Below, one piece after another: positions 10,326 to 20,335 of a DNA stretch of 64,000 bases. Each line of letters begins with the position of its first letter. The first letter of the stretch is position 1. The stretch lies in contig JASAOM010001121.1 in the NCBI GenBank assembly GCA_030849085.1, forward strand, positions 248,001-312,000, read 5' to 3'. The notes below the pieces were generated by a model. That model had not been told where the DNA came from and searched no databases. It saw only the letters and a list, made by a program, of their open reading frames with translations. The DNA is from Borovskyia barvae. Lineage: Eukaryota; Euglenozoa; Kinetoplastea; Trypanosomatida; Trypanosomatidae. The translations under genes were made by a program, and so were the position numbers.

Positions 10326-11753
10326 CTACGTATCCGCCGGCGCACGGACCCAACCGAGAATGACGTTGTTGTGTGTGTCCTCCAAAAAAAAACTTTGCTC
10401 GTTGGTGTACTCGTGTAGAAGAAGGACGCGGGTGAAGTGGCTCAACTGCTTCACCGCCTTGCGCGGCGGTCGCCTCTTGTCACGCAGCGTGGCGTTGTCA
10501 TTGCCACCCGGATCACTATCCAAACCGTTCATCGGACTCGGAGAGGCCCAGTAGGTGTTATCCCAGTTTTGCTCTGCCACGAAAACTTTGTAGTAGCGCT
10601 TATGCTGCTCCGCCGTCTCCTTTACATTGGACCCCGCCGAGGGGGTCGGCGTGCTCCCTGTCGCTGCGTTACCCGCGGGAACTCCCGTGGCCCGAGTTGC
10701 GTTTCTACGGGGAGAAGGGGTCAGCCCCGCAAGTTTAGAGTTCGGGGATAAGGGCTGTCGCCATCGTGCAGAAGCGTTCTTCGTTATATACCATTGAACT
10801 TCCTTTCCAGCTGAGGTGACGCTGGGGAAAGGTCCGCGCACCGCAACTACGACCGCCACGTGGCCCAACGGTAACGTCTTCGCGTTCTTGGCGTACACAA
10901 TCAAGTCGCGCGGCTGCAACATAGCGTTTGGCGGATGGGGCAGCCCAGCGCTGCCAGACCCGTTGAGGTAGTTCCCAGTCCAGTTCAGCTGCTGTAGCTT
11001 CCCTCCCTCGTTCTGCAGTGTCTGGTGAGACACGAAGAGGTTGAAGTACCGTTGCAGCGGCATCACGGAGCTGTCACGACCACCACGGCGGCCGTTCACG
11101 GCGTTAACGGTCTCCACCGTCAGGAGCCCGCCTGGCGACGAGAATGGTGCGAAGCTAATCAGCGCCGTGAGAATCCAGTATCGGCGTGCGTACTCCAGGG
11201 AATGCCACTTCGAGCCAGTGTAGAGGCGCTGGAGACCGACGGAGACGAAGTGGTCCATGCGATCTCCAGCGTAGTCGACTCGACAGTTGCTGTACGCAGC
11301 CGCACCGCTGTTCTCCCCGAGGAGGGTGCCGAACGGAGTGATGCAGCGGTCAGCCCGCATGGGGGCCGAGAGCCCAAAGACAACGTAGAAGGTTACCATA
11401 AGCAGTGCCACAGTGAAGAGCACCGCCACCCACTGCTGATGGCAATGATCGCGTAGTTGAATGATAGGCGACTGCGGCGAGGTCACGTAGCTCCAGAGCG
11501 GTGTCGATTCGGAGGTTCGTCGACCTTGCCGAGGATGGATGCCGTTAGCGTAGAGAGGTGATCCTCGACGGTGATCCTCTTCCTCCCCGGCACCCCTTAC
11601 GTCGCCGTTGATGACAGCAGTAGCGGCAGCACCGCCTGCCGTTCCGTAGGCACGGTCCCGCGGAAAACTCAGCGGGCCTGGTCGGGGCCGCGCGGGGCGA
11701 GAAGCGCCAATACGCGACGTCTCCATCGGACTCTGCGAGGATGATGCCATCAT
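10326..11753 (-). CDS. Membrane-anchored trypanothione-synthetase-type amidase homologue, catalytic Cys replaced by Ser
   Basis: 475 aa. It has an N-terminal tail of about 107 residues, one membrane helix (about 108-129, VAVLFTVALLMVTFYVVFGL) and an outward domain of the amidase (CHAP-like) fold found in bacterial glutathionylspermidine synthetase and trypanothione synthetase. Domain landmarks are FGTLLGE (141-147), YSNC (154-157), WHSLEYARRYW (183-193), GHVAVVV (297-303), VAEQNW (392-397) and ILGWVR (465-470). In the two sister proteins of this window the second landmark reads WQCVEYARRYW, and that Cys is the nucleophile in the family. Here residue 185 is Ser, while His298 and Glu394 of the triad remain. 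The protein also carries extra loops (for example 304-388), and several N-X-S/T sequons (257, 264, 326, 351, 420) fit a lumenal or extracellular domain. It is probably inactive as an amidase, perhaps a binding or decoy paralog; that role is inference. A related active-type gene lies immediately upstream. Confidence 0.85.
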   Translation of the reverse strand: MMASSSQSPMETSRIGASRPARPRPGPLSFPRDRAYGTAGGAAATAVINGDVRGAGEEEDHRRGSPLYANGIHPRQGRRTSESTPLWSYVTSPQSPIIQLRDHCHQQWVAVLFTVALLMVTFYVVFGLSAPMRADRCITPFGTLLGENSGAAAYSNCRVDYAGDRMDHFVSVGLQRLYTGSKWHSLEYARRYWILTALISFAPFSSPGGLLTVETVNAVNGRRGGRDSSVMPLQRYFNLFVSHQTLQNEGGKLQQLNWTGNYLNGSGSAGLPHPPNAMLQPRDLIVYAKNAKTLPLGHVAVVVAVRGPFPSVTSAGKEVQWYITKNASARWRQPLSPNSKLAGLTPSPRRNATRATGVPAGNAATGSTPTPSAGSNVKETAEQHKRYYKVFVAEQNWDNTYWASPSPMNGLDSDPGGNDNATLRDKRRPPRKAVKQLSHFTRVLLLHEYTNEQSFFLEDTHNNVILGWVRAPADT

Positions 11754-12019
11754 TTCAAGAATGCGCTTCCTATGAGAAGGCTATATATATACCGGTACAG
11801 GTGCGATAGGAAAGGAGGAGAGCGAATCAGAAGGCGAGACACGACGAGGGGAGATCACGAAGGAAGAGTGGGGTAGGGTGAGGGTGGTACCTTCCACCTT
11901 CTTCGTGCTCTACCTCGTCCTCCTCCTCTGTCTCTCTCTTCTTTTCCCGAAATGCTTGCAATGCGCAACACAACTGAATTATCACCGACCACTCATCCAA
12001 GGAAAGTCCACCGATACAG

Positions 12020-12043
12020 ACACACACACACACACACACACAC
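12020..12043. repeat. (AC)12 microsatellite
   Basis: Perfect AC array, followed by interrupted ACGC units, in the 5' flank of the Ser-variant amidase gene. Confidence 0.9.
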
Positions 12044-12243
12044 GCACGCACGAAAACATAAATATCACAAGAAAAAGATTGGACGAATAAGGCGCAGGGA
12101 GGATACGTGGGGAGCGGGGAGGGAGAAAGGGAAGGGGGCGGCGGCAGCGTCCTAGTATATATGTGCGTATATATGCGTATGTGCGTTTGTGTATGCAAAG
12201 TAAGAGGGACACCGAGAGAGGAGGAAGAGAGGAAAGCGCGTAG

Positions 12244-12266
12244 GTGTGTGTGTGTGTGTGTGTGTG
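12244..12266. repeat. (GT)11 microsatellite
   Basis: Perfect GT array about 200 bp from the preceding AC array and in opposite orientation, so the two could pair in a single-stranded form. Confidence 0.9.
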
Positions 12267-13783
12267 AAGGGCCTCCCTGCTATTCCGGCTCCCCGTTTAT
12301 CGTTCGTCTTTTAAAAATGGGAAGGGGAGGGGGGAGGGGAGGGAGGTGAACAAAGAAAGCGGTGGCAGTTCGTTGGTTTACGTGGGCAGGCGGTGTAGAA
12401 GAAATTGAAAGGGAAAGAGAAGAAGGGGAGCGATCAGGCGAGGATAAAGCAGAGCAACACAACTCCCATGCAGATGGTTCAGATCCCCGCCCCCTTATTT
12501 TTTTTCATAGATGGGCTTCTCCGACTTGAATGAATACTGATGAATAAACATCGACAAGAAATACCCCTCCTCCTCCTTCCCCCATCACGGAGGTATTGCA
12601 ACAGAAGAGGCAATTGTGCGAAGGTACGTGTACAAGAGGTGAAGGAGTGGGGAGAAAAGAAGGCTCGTGACGGTGGTCGTGACGTAACACCGCGTCGTTC
12701 AATGCCCACTATACTCTGGGGAGCACACCAAGGAATGAAAGCGTCAGAGGATGGAAACGAAAGAAGAGAAGGTGCAGCATAGATGGGCTCACCACGCCCG
12801 TGCGGTCAGCACCGACTACACATCCACCTCCGCCAGCGTACAGATTTCTCCACGTGCTCACACCGCCTGCTTAACCCTGCACCATGAGGCGGGAGACGAT
12901 CCAAAAATGGAGTGTGCAGGAAGTACGCCACAATCTGAGCCCAAAGCCGGTCGTGCTTCCAGTTCTCCTCCTCCGCACAGGGGGCGGAGGAGGGAAAACA
13001 CGCACGGAAGGCAAGGGCTGAGAGCACCTTGTCCCCCCTTCCCCGGGAGATCGACCACGACAAACAGCCAACGTAAATACACATTTCGTTTCGGGAAAGT
13101 ATGGCACGAAGATGTTGTGCCTGCTTGCGATCCAGTAGCTATATTTCTTTTCCCACATCACTGGGATGCAGATGGAGGTAGGCAGGTAAGTAGCCAGGGA
13201 GAGATGGCAGAGACTTCGCGATCTCAGAACCGCCAGGAAATCCCCCCGGGATTCTTCCCTTTCCGCATCTCCCAAGTTCTCTCTTCGCTACCCACCCACA
13301 CCGGCCCAACTATGAGCACCCACAGGCACAACGGTAAAAGACGTTGCCTCACCGCTCCTCTCCGCCATCACCAAGCCCTTCCACGCAAGGGAAGGCCAGC
13401 CTCCATGAGATAACAGGTGCTAACCCCCCCCTCCGAAACCACACAGGCTCAGCAGTAGCACGCCCAATCTCCGCTGCTGGAGCTGCAGCGGCGGGCGACG
13501 AGGGGGCGGTGGGTTGCCAGCCTCGCTCACCGCTTCCTCGGCCTGCCTTCTCGGATACAAAAAAAAGCTATGTCCCACATTTAAACAAAGGAGGTGCAGG
13601 AGAGGGGAAGAGAGAAAGGGAAAGCCTGGAGGAGCTTCCGGGCATCACCCGTCCTCTACCCCCACGCCCCCCTTTTCCTCCTTCGCGCACACACACACAC
13701 ACACAAAGGCACGCACACCAACATCTACACACAAACGCAGCGGAGAGGAGGGGAGAAGGGAGTAGGCTACGAACACACCCCGT

Positions 13784-14965
13784 TCACGCCTGATACCGCA
13801 CCCAGCCTTGGATGGCGTGGTAAGGATCGGTGATCGTGTACTGCACGGGCTTGCCATCCGCAGACTTCTCTATGAGGATTGGCAGAGCACGTGAGTAGTT
13901 GTGGAAGGGTCCCGGCCACGGTGCACTGTGCCAATTCTGCTCAGCGATGTACACCGACCCCTGCAGCAACGGCAGTGGTGAGTCTCGTGCGAAGGTCGTG
14001 GCCGTCGTAACGGGGCCCTCAGCGCTGTTGGTACCGCCTCTGGGCCTTTCCGGAGGCCACTCTACCCCCACTACAACGGCAACGTGCCCGTAAGGGAAAA
14101 CACCGTCTTCATCACGAGGGTATATCAGTAAGTCTCCGACACGGGGAGCGCTGCCGCCGTAGCCGAGCGTGGCCCCATTTTCGTATTTCATGAGCGGCGC
14201 AGTGGTTTCGTTATCGAGCAGCGTCACATATTGCAGTTCGCTCCATATGTCAGCCGCACCCTCCACAGAGCCAAACACGGCCGGCGTCGGCCTGCCACGC
14301 AGAAGCCAGTAACGACGTGCATACTCCACACACTGCCACTTCATGCCCGTCGTCATGACACGGCTTGTACCACCCAGAGCCTCGCGCGCGGTCTGAGTGT
14401 CTACTGGGAGCGGCACAGCCATCGCGTGCTCCAGGTAGGAGATGCACGTGTGACTGTAACAGTTGCTGTAGGCGAAAACTCCGTCGTGCACGCCCAGCAC
14501 TACCCCAAAGGGCTCACTCCCACCATCCTGCAGGCAGTTGTCTCCTCGACATCCTTCCGGAAGCATCACGGCCCCTGTCGTCCCCATGTTTCCTTCGGCC
14601 GCAGGGCCGATCTTGCAGTATACGATCAGGGCGATCCCCAGCCAAATCAACAGAGCCAGCAGCGAACTCATAGAGCATCGAGGAGTCCAGTACGAACGCC
14701 TATTCAGCTCCTCTTCGGCAGCGCCATCGCAGCGAAGTTTTAGCGCAACCGCATTGCCTAAGTCAGTATCGTCGACATCTCCGACCTTTTCTGTGTTCGC
14801 TTCCACGTTGCCAGATGAAGATGCGTGCGGCAGAGGTGCCCTCATCCGATTCGCACCCAGGATGGCGGCCGCCTCGCCGCCATCCCCACGATGCTGACCT
14901 CGATGACGCATCACGAGTAGGGCCGAAAGAAAATATCCTGCCAGATGGAGAAAGATGGTCAGCAC
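13784..14965 (-). CDS. Membrane-anchored trypanothione-synthetase-type amidase homologue
   Basis: 393 aa from the first ATG. A second Met at residue 19 (MRHRGQHRGD) would remove a short hydrophobic N-terminus and make the topology match the sister proteins, so the start is uncertain. A membrane helix lies at about 99-117 (MSSLLALLIWLGIALIVYC). The outward amidase domain (about 150-393) has FGVVLG (153-158), YSNC (166-169), WQCVEYARRYW (210-220), GHVAVVV (293-299), YIAEQNW (339-345) and IQGWVRY (385-391). The predicted triad Cys212, His294, Glu342 is complete, so hydrolysis of an amide bond is plausible; in bacterial and trypanosomatid relatives the substrate is glutathionylspermidine or trypanothione. 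The membrane anchor and N-glycosylation sequons (NET, NYS) instead suggest an extracytosolic substrate, which I cannot identify. It lies about 2 kb upstream of a paralog that lacks the Cys. Confidence 0.88.
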   Translation of the reverse strand: MLTIFLHLAGYFLSALLVMRHRGQHRGDGGEAAAILGANRMRAPLPHASSSGNVEANTEKVGDVDDTDLGNAVALKLRCDGAAEEELNRRSYWTPRCSMSSLLALLIWLGIALIVYCKIGPAAEGNMGTTGAVMLPEGCRGDNCLQDGGSEPFGVVLGVHDGVFAYSNCYSHTCISYLEHAMAVPLPVDTQTAREALGGTSRVMTTGMKWQCVEYARRYWLLRGRPTPAVFGSVEGAADIWSELQYVTLLDNETTAPLMKYENGATLGYGGSAPRVGDLLIYPRDEDGVFPYGHVAVVVGVEWPPERPRGGTNSAEGPVTTATTFARDSPLPLLQGSVYIAEQNWHSAPWPGPFHNYSRALPILIEKSADGKPVQYTITDPYHAIQGWVRYQA

Positions 14966-15846
14966 TCTTACACGACGTCATTAATTTAACACCTGACACT
15001 TCTCTACTCCACCACAAGATGGACAAAAAAGCAGGCAATATGCCTACTCGAATACAAACAGACGGAGAGAGAGAGAGAGATAGAAAGGAGCATGCTTGAA
15101 TGCGTGGGATGCCTTGCGCAGAGGAGCATCGGAGAGCCGCAAGTCTCATCCAGTTACGTGGGGGTTTCTGGAGAACCCTCCACCCCGTCCTCCCTTCCCT
15201 TTGCTTTTTCACTTTGAGAGAAACAGTTGCATCCATGAAATATTGCTGGTGGAGAGGAGAAGCACTGCAAAGAACCCTCAATGGGGAGACGCCCCCTTAG
15301 GACGACCACCAGTTAAAGCGTCGACAGGGTGCGAGCAATGTCCAGTGCGAGCTTACCTATGGGGGCAATGCAGAAGCCACCGTGAAAGGCGGGAATCAGG
15401 GTGAGCGAACACGACAGGGAGAAGAAAGAGAGAGAGAGAGAGGCTGCACGTTTTCCTTCCCTTCTCCGCACGTACTCCTTTTCGTTGCAAGGGTATGCGC
15501 TAGAGAAGGTTGGGATGAAGGACAGCGATAAAATGTTGACTTGGATACCACACCTGCGTATACCCACAGACACACACTTCAATTGCGGGTGTGTCTCCCC
15601 CCCCCAAAAAAATACGAAACAAAAGAAGAAGTTCCTACCAGTCGGAAGCGAAACACCAACACCGCGAGGGAGAGGAAGTGAGGGAGAAAGAGATCCATGA
15701 AAGGGGCAAACGCATACAGGAACAGCAGAAGATGCAAACCAGAATCGAAAGTGAAGAGGGCGAGGAGAGGTGTTCCCTCTCGTCTCTCTTTTTTTTCTTC
15801 CCCCCAAGAATCTTTTCCTTATCGCTGCCCTCTTGATGGTTAGAGA

Positions 15847-15849
<3 letters not shown>

Positions 15850-15877
<28 letters not shown>
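15850..15877. repeat. (TA)14 microsatellite
   Basis: Perfect TA array, followed by GTACACACACA. Confidence 0.9.
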
Positions 15878-15884
<7 letters not shown>

Positions 15885-16052
15885 CACAAATAACAGCTCC
15901 CTTCCTTCTAGGTATACACTTCCTCCACCACCTTAAAAAGATCGGGCGAAGAGGAGATGGTGGAGAAAGTATTTATTACAGGCACCGCACCTCCCCCACA
16001 CGCCGTTACATGAACACTAACCAAAAAGCAGTCCGGGATGGTACGCAATTGA

Positions 16053-16072
16053 ATATATATATATATATATAT
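16053..16072. repeat. (AT)10 microsatellite
   Basis: Perfect AT array about 180 bp from the preceding TA array. Confidence 0.9.
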
Positions 16073-17002
16073 CAAAAAACAGCGGGGATAAATAGATAAG
16101 CGACGTCTCTCTCTCTCTCTGTCTATCTTCTTTGAGGAACACGCGATTCCTCCTTCCCTTTTCTCCTCCCTTTTCTTCTACCCCTTCACATACACACCAA
16201 CACACGTACGCACAACCCCCCCTCCTCCCCCCACTTCCACCGGAGAAATGAAGGCGGATGAAAAGGAATACAGAAACGAGCGTTTGTGTGTGTGGAGAGG
16301 GGGAGGGGGGAGAAGTGAAAACACATAAAAGGAAGCGTATCCCACGGCGTTGCCGAGATACCCTTGCACATGGACCCGCCCTCCTCCTCTTCCTTTCCCC
16401 CCTTTACACGAGCCAACACAAAGATAATACCAGAAGGCGATACATCTATCTCGGTAGAAGTAGAATAAACGAATATAATAATATGTAGACACCCTTCACG
16501 TCGCTGGATGCGGCGGACGACGCGCGTAAGGTGGTACTATGGTGAGGTTGAAAGGGTGGCCAGCTTCTACCCACTCGGCCGAAGACGCTGAGGCTCAGCC
16601 CTTGAGCGTAGAGGACACCGTCATGGATGCAGGATGACCTTCAGCGATGGAAAGCTGCGCGCTCCTGTCATATCTTCCACGATGTATAACTGCTTCCCCC
16701 CGCCTTCCCCTTTGCCCACCCTTTTTGGGGTCCTTCATGATGCTTCGTCTGCAGCATGGCCGGCTACAGCGCTTCTCATACTGGCCCGCACGTCGCCAAA
16801 GAGAATGCTGGTCTCTTTGTATTTTCTCCTTTCCCGATTTTCGCGCGCTCTCAACATGCCATTTTGCTTCCTCAAATGGAAAGAGACGGACAAGTGGAGG
16901 GGAAGAGAGGGAGAAGGTGATGGTAAAGGGGGGGGGGCAGAGACTAAAACCGACCCATCCATACATAAATGTGATCACTTGAGGGTGCGAGGGATCGCGG
17001 TC

Positions 17003-17779
17003 CTACTCCAGGAACATCTCACGCAATTTCTGTAGCTCCGCTTCGGTAACGCCCATGTGCGACATGGCATACGCCTCCACCCCACCCAAAGCGTTGACTT
17101 CGTCGAGTGCAGCGTCGAGGAATTCGTCACGGACGGTCCACAGAACCGCCATGGCTTCCTCGCTTAGCATTTCGTATCGCTCGCCAGTCTCCACCCCGGT
17201 GGGCACACGAAAGTACCGATTTGTGAGGAGATAGTCGGCTCTCTTCTCTTCTTCGGTGACACCGAGCAACGAGAGCAGCACGTAACAGCTCCAGCCCGTT
17301 CGATCCTTGCCAGCTGTGCAGTGGATCAGAGCGGCATTGTCGGCCGACGTGCTGCGGTTCACGATACCCTTAATGACGGACCCGATAGTGGCGGCGTGGG
17401 TTCGCACAAACTCCCGATAGACTTCTTGCATCAGCCGGTTCATTTCCTCTGCGTCGGAGGCGCCAGGTACGGGTTGCACGAGACGCTGCGCCTCCGATGG
17501 ATCGATGGGCACAGCCCAGCGCTGGATGGATTGAATATCATAGCTCTTCGCACGCACCTCTGCGTCTGCGCGAAGGTCGTAGGTGTGGCGGATGTGCAGC
17601 TGCTCCACCAGGACCCGTTGCGCGAGGTCCGCCGGGATATCCGAGAGCTGGTCAGAGCGGTACGCGACCCCCCACTTCACAGTCTTGGTCCCATCCATCG
17701 TGTGGTAGCCACCAAGGTTACGCAAGTTGGTAACCCCATCCAGCTCTACGCGTCGCTGCCGCTGAACGTCGGCGAGCAT
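17003..17779 (-). CDS. Atypical protein tyrosine / lipid phosphatase (MptpB/LipA-like)
   Basis: 258 aa with the P-loop HCTAGKDRTG at residues 153-162. Cys154 is the predicted nucleophile and Arg160 the phosphate-binding residue; Lys158 and Asp159 in the loop are typical of the MptpB-like atypical phosphatases that act on phosphotyrosine and on phosphoinositides. The N-terminal signature NLRNLGGYHTMDG (18-30), followed by GVAYRSDQL (37-45), also belongs to this family. It has no signal peptide or membrane span, so it is probably cytosolic. The length fits the family, and the ATG lies directly after a long pyrimidine tract. Relatives are found in bacteria, fungi and kinetoplastids. It sits between two membrane amidase genes, but no functional link is visible. 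Substrate preference cannot be read from the sequence. Confidence 0.9.
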   Translation of the reverse strand: MLADVQRQRRVELDGVTNLRNLGGYHTMDGTKTVKWGVAYRSDQLSDIPADLAQRVLVEQLHIRHTYDLRADAEVRAKSYDIQSIQRWAVPIDPSEAQRLVQPVPGASDAEEMNRLMQEVYREFVRTHAATIGSVIKGIVNRSTSADNAALIHCTAGKDRTGWSCYVLLSLLGVTEEEKRADYLLTNRYFRVPTGVETGERYEMLSEEAMAVLWTVRDEFLDAALDEVNALGGVEAYAMSHMGVTEAELQKLREMFLE

Positions 17780-18419
17780 TTTTTATTAAGAGGAAGAACG
17801 AACGAAGGGAAAGGGGGGGGGGAGGAGAGGAGGAGGAGGAGGTGTTCCCGCTGATATGTCTGAGAAGGCACGTGTCCTTCCCTCGAAGAAGCGATTCGAT
17901 TTTTTTTGGGGGGCAGCCGGAAGGGGAGGGGAGAGAGAAGTGGAAGAGGGAAAAAGCGGCAGCATGAAACGACGTGGGTATGGGTAGAGGTCCCAACACA
18001 CCGCCGTTCCATCTCCACAGGAAGGAAGGGGGTCAGAGAGGAGGAGGAGTGCATGCGCACGTTTCATGGCACTACTTGCATACGCTTAACCCCTCGTTTG
18101 TCTTGTTTGGAACATCCACAACAGCAAGAGGCGCGACCGACTCCTGTGGAACAGAGCTTTCTTCACCAACCTACGGCCCCCCCTCTCTCTCTGGCTTCTC
18201 CTCTGCGTCGCTCGACGAACGACCTTCTGAGAGAATCGATGGTGCGCGTTGCCGTCATGAGCTCGCATATCCAGTGTGGTGACGTGGACAAAAAAGAACG
18301 ATAGGAAGCGCGGGGTGGAGAGCGAAGGTTATGAGACTTTCGCTTCCCTCACCACAGATCGTTCAGGGTGAAGGGGCGACTGTGTGTGTGTGCGGAGTCG
18401 GGGAGAGGGATAGGGGGGA
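17780..18419. other. Intergenic region
   Basis: It holds a strong minus-strand pyrimidine tract (17,790-17,842), a T8G6 block near 17,898-17,913 and a purine-rich block (17,920-17,960). No coding frame is supported. Confidence 0.55.
17790..17842 (-). promoter_or_regulatory. Polypyrimidine tract 5' of the phosphatase gene
   Basis: Read on the minus strand this is about 50 nt of almost pure C and T, ending about 10 nt before the ATG at 17,779. In trypanosomatids such tracts direct spliced-leader addition at a following AG. Here no AG occurs between the tract and the ATG, so either an AG upstream (TCAG near 17,852) is used or splicing falls inside the predicted N-terminus. Function is inference. 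Confidence 0.4.
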
Positions 18420-18929
18420 CTACAAGAATTGTTCAAGCTGAGCCACTCGCCAGCTTTGCTGCTTTGCCGCGTAGTCGAACAACAGGGCGTATACGTCACC
18501 TCCTTTTTCCTCGTGCGGCGAGAGAGAGGTGGTAGTTGCGGCAGGGCGATTATGAGCTCGACCCGTGCGACGCCGCCACCTCGTGAAGGGCGTTGCGGCT
18601 ACGGCCGAAGAAGAAGAAGAAGAGAGGGAAGAGCGAGAGCACGACAAAAACCTCTGCAGTAGTAGCCAATCTCGATAGAGACTCCAGGTTGGCACCAGCA
18701 CAGGCGAAGATGCCAACGCCGCAACGCTGGCAGCCCCATCCGCATTGAAAGTCCGTTGTGGAGATGAAATGCGGCCTTGCGGAGCAGCACAGTAAAGCAA
18801 AGCATTACAGACTTGCGAAACTGGACACAACTGCCCCTCGCGGCGCAGGAACTTTGACAGGCCCGATCTGTGCGCAGCGGACGGCAGCGGCACCTCCTCA
18901 CAGCCATGCAAGGAGCAACCAGAGCCCAT
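18420..18929 (-). CDS. Possible small protein, 169 aa
   Basis: A minus-strand frame in gene direction, starting MGSGCSLHGCEEVPLPSAA. It has a Cys-containing N-terminal half, a Ser-rich spacer near residues 95-113 and a well-formed amphipathic C-terminus (YALLFDYAAKQQSWRVAQLE) that looks like real protein. A glycine at position 2 and a cysteine at position 5 could support myristoylation plus palmitoylation (MGSGC), a common membrane-targeting device in trypanosomatids; this is inference from the motif only. No enzyme domain is visible. It lies between the phosphatase and the Thr-rich membrane protein. The Ser run and the short length keep confidence moderate. Confidence 0.5.
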   Translation of the reverse strand: MGSGCSLHGCEEVPLPSAAHRSGLSKFLRREGQLCPVSQVCNALLYCAAPQGRISSPQRTFNADGAASVAALASSPVLVPTWSLYRDWLLLQRFLSCSRSSLSSSSSSAVAATPFTRWRRRTGRAHNRPAATTTSLSPHEEKGGDVYALLFDYAAKQQSWRVAQLEQFL

Positions 18930-19438
18930 CGTGCGATCCTCCTACAGGCAAGGTGAGCGTGAGAGGAAACAATGCAAAAAGAAAGGGGAAGACCCCCCTA
19001 AAAAAAAAAAGAGAAGAGAAGGACGGAGAGAAGTAGGTGACGCATATCAGCTCCTCCTTTTGGCTACAAACATTTGTGTGTGTGTGTACGTGTGAGGGTG
19101 AAGTCCCTCGAGACGAGGTCTCACGACGACCTAAAATGGAGGCAACGGACGGAAGGGGGGGGGGACAACGGCTTGCATGAGGGTAGCCATATATACGCAC
19201 ACCTGAACGATACTGTTTCAGTTTAGAGCATGAAAACGGAAAAAAAATCAACAGGAACGACGACAGGCGTGTTTTTTTATTTGGAGAGGAAGAGAAGCAA
19301 AAAAAGGCCCCCCTCCCCCCCCCCGTCTCATGAAAAGGGGGACGATGGGCGGAGCTTGTGCGCAGTGGGGAAGAGAAACGCGAAAGGGATGAGGGCAGAG
19401 GGAAAGAGAGATGTGAAAAGAGAGATAAGGAGGCAGGG

Positions 19439-19462
19439 AGAGAGAGAGAGAGAGAGAGAGAG
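19439..19462. repeat. (GA)12 microsatellite
   Basis: Perfect GA array; on the transcribed strand it is a CT pyrimidine tract. Confidence 0.85.
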
Positions 19463-20292
19463 GTGATGCACGTCTTGAAGTCGTTCGTGATCGAGTCTCT
19501 CTTTCAGGTCACCTCTTCCCCCTTCTTGTTTCCGCTTTTGCCTCCCACTGGAGGACTCAATAGCAAACCAAAAAAAAGGGAAGAACAGACTACAACTAAA
19601 ACAACAACAACAGGCGCATATCGGAGGGAAAGAGGGGAGAGGGGGGGGGGTGAGGGAGCGGGAACCGTGCGGAAGTATTTCTTTTATTTTGAAAGGTAAA
19701 GGGGCAAAAGAAGGGCCCTATAGAGGTGTTACTCCTTTTTCATTGGGGAGGGGAGATGGTAAATGACGACGACGTGAAGAAGTGACGACCCCGATAGGAC
19801 GATCTCGTTGAGATACACGAAGAGGCAAGGGAAGCAAAAGGCACGGCGACATATAGTGAGTCGAGGTAGTGGACCTGTGCGTCCTAGGTTCATGGACGAT
19901 GCACAGAAATATATATGTATATATATATAGAGAGAGAGAGGGATAGATTGAGAGAGAATGTCGCCAAGAACACACAACACACAACACACACACACACAAG
20001 CCAAAGAAAAGAAGAAGAATAGTTGAGAGCCGCCCTCCCACAAAGAAAATAAAGAGAATGCTGTTCGTCGAAAGGTGAGCAGAGGCTTGCTCCAAGTAAA
20101 GCATCCTAATTTCCGAAAACGTTACAAAGAAGAGGGAAATCAGAAGGGAACGAAGGGAGAAGGAGGGAGGGAGACGAAGGAAAGCATGACTACCCCCCCC
20201 GCCCCCCTCGTTGCTGCAGCGGAATACAAAATACAGAAGTAAAGGCGATCATCATAGCCAAGGATGCTGCAGGAAATATGCATTTCTCTTTC

Positions 20293-20314
20293 ATATATAT
20301 ATATATATATATAT
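20293..20314. repeat. (AT)11 microsatellite
   Basis: Perfect AT array whose end lies about 21 bp beyond the stop codon of the Thr-rich membrane protein gene, so it is within the 3' UTR. Confidence 0.9.
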
Positions 20315-20335
20315 GTTTCAGTTTAAGGAACAGTA

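Larger units (their letters stand above)
11754..13783. other. Intergenic region between two amidase paralogs
   Basis: Nothing coding is supported. It contains (AC)12 at 12,020-12,043, (GT)n at 12,244-12,266, G/A-rich blocks (12,310-12,345) and a short (CA)n near 13,690. The segment 12,750-13,560 is less repetitive and carries a 220-codon plus-strand frame, but that runs against the gene direction and has no protein-like features. Confidence 0.55.
14966..17002. other. Intergenic region, 2 kb, repeat-rich
   Basis: Nothing coding is supported. It has perfect AT arrays at 15,850-15,877 and 16,053-16,072, GA/CT tracts near 15,066-15,082, 15,428-15,442 and 16,108-16,120, and a G9 run near 16,929. 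The block 16,500-16,760 is non-repetitive and could be 3' UTR of the phosphatase; the overlapping 110-130 codon frames on both strands there are not convincing. Confidence 0.55.
18930..20335. other. Intergenic region, GA/TA repeat-rich
   Basis: Nothing coding is supported. It contains A10 and GA blocks (19,001-19,035), a G-rich run near 19,156, C-rich 19,307-19,325, (GA)12 at 19,439-19,462, TA plus GA repeats at 19,909-19,941 and (AT)11 at 20,293-20,314. Confidence 0.55.

Noticed and set aside
12751-13413. 220-codon plus-strand frame
   Set aside because: Opposite to the gene direction of the whole window, rich in His, Ser, Arg and Pro, with no domain; the region is better read as intergenic.
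16595-17035. 110-133 codon frames on both strands next to the phosphatase stop
   Set aside because: Mutually overlapping, with no conserved-looking blocks; likely 3' UTR of the phosphatase.
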